A DNA stretch of 64,000 nt from assembly GCF_050624435.1 (NCBI RefSeq), contig NC_134539.1:142200025-142264024 (forward strand), read 5' to 3'. Source of the stretch: Tenrec ecaudatus (lineage: Eukaryota; Chordata; Mammalia; Afrosoricida; Tenrecidae). Position numbers and translations under genes: made by a program. Shown here one piece after another: positions 61,561 through 64,000 of the stretch (the stretch's first letter is position 1; each line of letters begins with the position of its first letter). Under the pieces are notes generated by a model that saw only the letters and a program-made list of their open reading frames with translations, made no database searches and had not been told where the DNA came from.

Positions 61561-62799
61561 CTGCACAAAAGAAAAAGAGCAGTCAGGAAGCAGCACTCAA
61601 GGTGGGGAGAATGTCAAAAAGCCCGTGAATGCATCAAAACTCAAAAAACGCTGGAGGGGTGTGGAGGGCTGGAGCGGGACCAGGCTCCAGGGTCACAGGA
61701 CCAGAAGGCCAGGCTCCCGGCCAGTAGACGCCTAGCCTGGATCACAGTCACTGAAGAGCTCATCAGGGATGGCGATGGCTTAGCCATTACACCCTCTTTG
61801 GCCAAAGCTGTGGCTCCCCTGAGGGCCGGAGGGAAGGCCTGCCCCTGAAGCCCCCAGACACTGTGTTAGGCTCTTTCTCATCTCCTACAGTCAGTTGAAA
61901 GGGCTCTCCTGCCAGGGCTTGGACCTGGCTCAGTTCCGGCTGAGGCAGCGAAATCAGAATAGACCTGTATTTGTAAGATGTGGGTGGATCAGGAGAACTG
62001 CAATGGGAAGCATTTGGGGCCAAAGTGCTGGACCAGGAGACTTGGAAGAGGCGCAGTGAGCCCCTTTCGGAGCCCGGTGAGTGGCATTAGATTCTTGCCG
62101 GGACTGTGGAGATTGACGCCCATTCAAAGCAACGTGGTTGGCTGCCATTCTTGGGCCAGGCATCATTGCTTCCGACTCTGTCAGCCAAGAGATCTGGTTG
62201 CTACGCAACGTGCACACCGCTCTTGTTTTTAGGCAAGAGATGGAGTTTCTCGTCAGGCCTCAACCTCTCATTTTCCCCATCCCAGCTGTTGTTCTAGTGC
62301 AGAGACAGTTTTACAAATTTGGATCTGTTCTGATTTTCCTTCATGGCCTTGGCCACACCGGGGAGAGCCCCCTCCTTGATGGCCTGCAAGGGTGTCACTT
62401 AGTTCGGGGTTGCTCTCAGTCCTCCTGCTGGGGGAGCTTGTGGTCCCGCCTTCTTTCTTGTCTTCCTGCTGCAGAGCGGAAGCTCAGGGTAAGAAGCAGG
62501 GGAGCAGAGAGATCCCGTGGGATTGTAGGAAGAGAAAGGAGCCAGGGGGAAAGGCAGGGAGACCGGAGTGGTGTCGGCATGTCGGCCATGATTTGCGCAT
62601 TGACTTCGCTCTCAGCCTGGGAGGGAGACGAGGGGTGCCTGGTGGAGTCAAGTCCAGAGAGAGCCCGTTGTGCATCTCGGAAGCTGTTTTCTCATCTGCA
62701 AAAGGCCTTGGGGATTTTCCCTGGCCTTGGGCCTCCCTGGGAGACCCTGGCACCAACTGAGCAGACATACCCAGAGGCTTCGGAACCTTGGCTCTCCCA

Positions 62800-63060
62800 A
62801 ACCTCCTGATTCAGAACCTGCAGTTTAACCAGCACCCCAGGGCCTCACATGACACGAAGGGTTGAGAAGCGAGGCTCTGAGGCAGGTTGCCAGACCTCTG
62901 CGATCAAGATCGCCCATAGGGCGTAGGCCTAAGAAACCAGTTTGGCGGTCCCCTTTGTGGCGGTTCTGGGCTGGGAACCAGGGATCTGTATTTTCATTAG
63001 GCCCTGCCTCTGTGATGCTTATCAGCAGAGAAGTTTGGGAAGTGCTTGCTACAATCAGTT
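62800..63060 (+). mobile_element. MER5-like hAT remnant
   Basis: 'tgattcagaacctgcagttt', 'aagggttgagaagcgaggct', 'ctgtattttcattaggccct' and 'agtttgggaagtgcttgcta' follow the layout of MER5A-type non-autonomous Charlie elements, possibly two fragments. Confidence 0.55.
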
Positions 63061-63904
63061 CCCATTCTACAATGTTATCTGTGTAGCTTTCCAAGGGAGT
63101 GAGGTCACAGGCCTTCTTGACTTGACTACTCTGTATCATCTCCCACTATCATAAACCCCCTTCCCTTCCAGAATCATCTCTCTCAGAGCCTGGAACAGTA
63201 CTTTGTAGATCGGTTATCTGTCGCTGCCCTTCTGGATTCTTCCTTAACTTCTTCTCTTTCCTCCTTACATGCTTTCCCTTCTCCTAAGGGGGCTCACACT
63301 TGGGGTTCCACCCCTCCCTTGCTCACGGATGACCTACAGATTCCTTTGGGGCAAGCAGAAGTGAGTGGGCTACCGAGCAGCTGATCTGGGGACCCCTGCT
63401 CCCTGGTATTTCCCCCTGGCCATCCTGCCTGTCTTCAAAGACACCCAGCCCCTCAGACTGGGATCCATTCTCTTCTTTTCTCAGCCTCAATATGGGAAAC
63501 CCCCATTTGTCAAAGTTTTCTACCCAAATTCTATGTTCTCTTTGATTCTCCTTTTTTGCTTCATTCCCGGGGCCCCAACTCATCAAGTTTGGTCAGGTTT
63601 ACATTCTCAAATAGCTCTCTTGCTACACCCTCTTCCCTCCCAGTCCGCTCTGCTTCGGTCTCGGTCCAGCCCTCCTTACTTTCCCCTGCAACTACTATGT
63701 GTCTGCTCATCCAGCCTGCAACTGGCTGCCCTTACCCTTTCTGCCCGCCCCTTCTCAAGAAGGGCCCACCCCTAACGTAGCCATTCTGTGTAAATCCCGT
63801 TGACACTGCTCCATCACTTTCAGTGTGACCTTCAAGACGTTTGGGGACCTGGTCTTTGCCTACCTGTAGGGCCGCATTACTGGACTTCCTAATTCGCACG
63901 CTAA

Positions 63905-64000
63905 CCCCAAACCACAGCTTCTCAAACTTGAACGTGCCTACAGGCATCTGAGGGAGCGTGGAGATTCCAGCTCAGTAGGTCTGGGCTAGGACCAGCGAGT
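63905..64000 (+). mobile_element. MER5-like hAT element, cut by window end
   Basis: 'cagcttctcaaacttgaacg', 'tgcctacaggcatctgaggg' and 'gattccagctcagtaggtct' match the start of MER5A. It continues beyond 64000. Confidence 0.65.

Larger units (their letters stand above)
56499..64000 (-). other. Upstream MARCHF10 intron or beyond, with repeats
   Basis: No N-terminal MARCHF10 exon (human starts MLHDARDRQKFFSDV) was recognised. It contains MIRs (56635-56720, 58935-59060), AfroSINEs (57290-57485, 59870-60040), a CA/CG microsatellite (60386-60428) and MER5-like pieces (62800-63060, 63905-64000). A candidate spliced exon of unknown gene lies at 61230-61560. The rest is single-copy with no feature I can name. 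Confidence 0.7.

Noticed and set aside
60994..61596. 200-codon - strand frame (MLLPDCSFSFVQV...) as a stand-alone gene
   Set aside because: It crosses the candidate acceptor and donor, is low complexity and Pro/Ser-rich, and overlaps an equally open frame. Treated only as part of the candidate exon finding.

Overview
This window is mammalian nuclear DNA from an afrotherian, most likely a tenrec such as Echinops. About 35-40 copies of a tRNA-derived SINE of the AfroSINE type (box-B-like core, conserved end reading roughly 'tgagtcggaatcgactcgatggcagtgag') are scattered on both strands. A SPIN-type hAT transposon lies at 43687-43936. AfroSINE points to Afrotheria, and SPIN elements are known in tenrec but not in elephant, so together they favour tenrec. 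The species call is inference; the repeats themselves are visible.

Layout: two convergent protein-coding genes, in the same order as human 17q23 (MRC2 then MARCHF10). On the + strand, 420-10860 holds the last 12 coding exons and 3'UTR of MRC2 (Endo180/uPARAP): the end of C-type lectin domain 5, domains 6, 7 and 8, the stalk, membrane helix and cytoplasmic tail. All exons join in phase with consensus splice sites and no broken frame. The 5' part of the gene lies left of the window. An intergenic stretch of about 8.4 kb (10861-19253) follows; it contains a composite (TG)n minisatellite and the 3'UTR of the next gene.

On the - strand, 19254-56498 holds the last six coding exons of MARCHF10, a RING-CH E3 ubiquitin ligase. 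In transcript order these are 56346-56498, 46625-47954 (1.33 kb, disordered Ser/Pro-rich region), 36638-36804 and 34428-34537 (together the RING-CH domain), 24071-24184, and 19254-19355 (C-terminus). They give about 657 codons, in phase throughout. The N-terminal exons are presumably beyond 64000.

The rest is intron and intergenic DNA filled with AfroSINE, L1, MIR, MER5-like, LTR-like, Tigger and SPIN remnants. No RNA gene, CRISPR array, operon or prokaryotic feature is present. The two genes are not known to work together: MRC2 is a collagen-internalising endocytic receptor and MARCHF10 is a ligase described in spermatids.

The most interesting items are the SPIN copy with matching 8-bp target duplications and a doubled 3' terminus, a possible unassigned spliced exon at 61230-61560 (- strand), two CTCF-like motifs in a perfect 25-bp tandem duplication in the MRC2 3'UTR, a small palindromic MITE inside a TG-rich microsatellite, and an unrecognised insertion of roughly 0.8 kb splitting an old L1. 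I saw no convincing wholly new multi-gene system.
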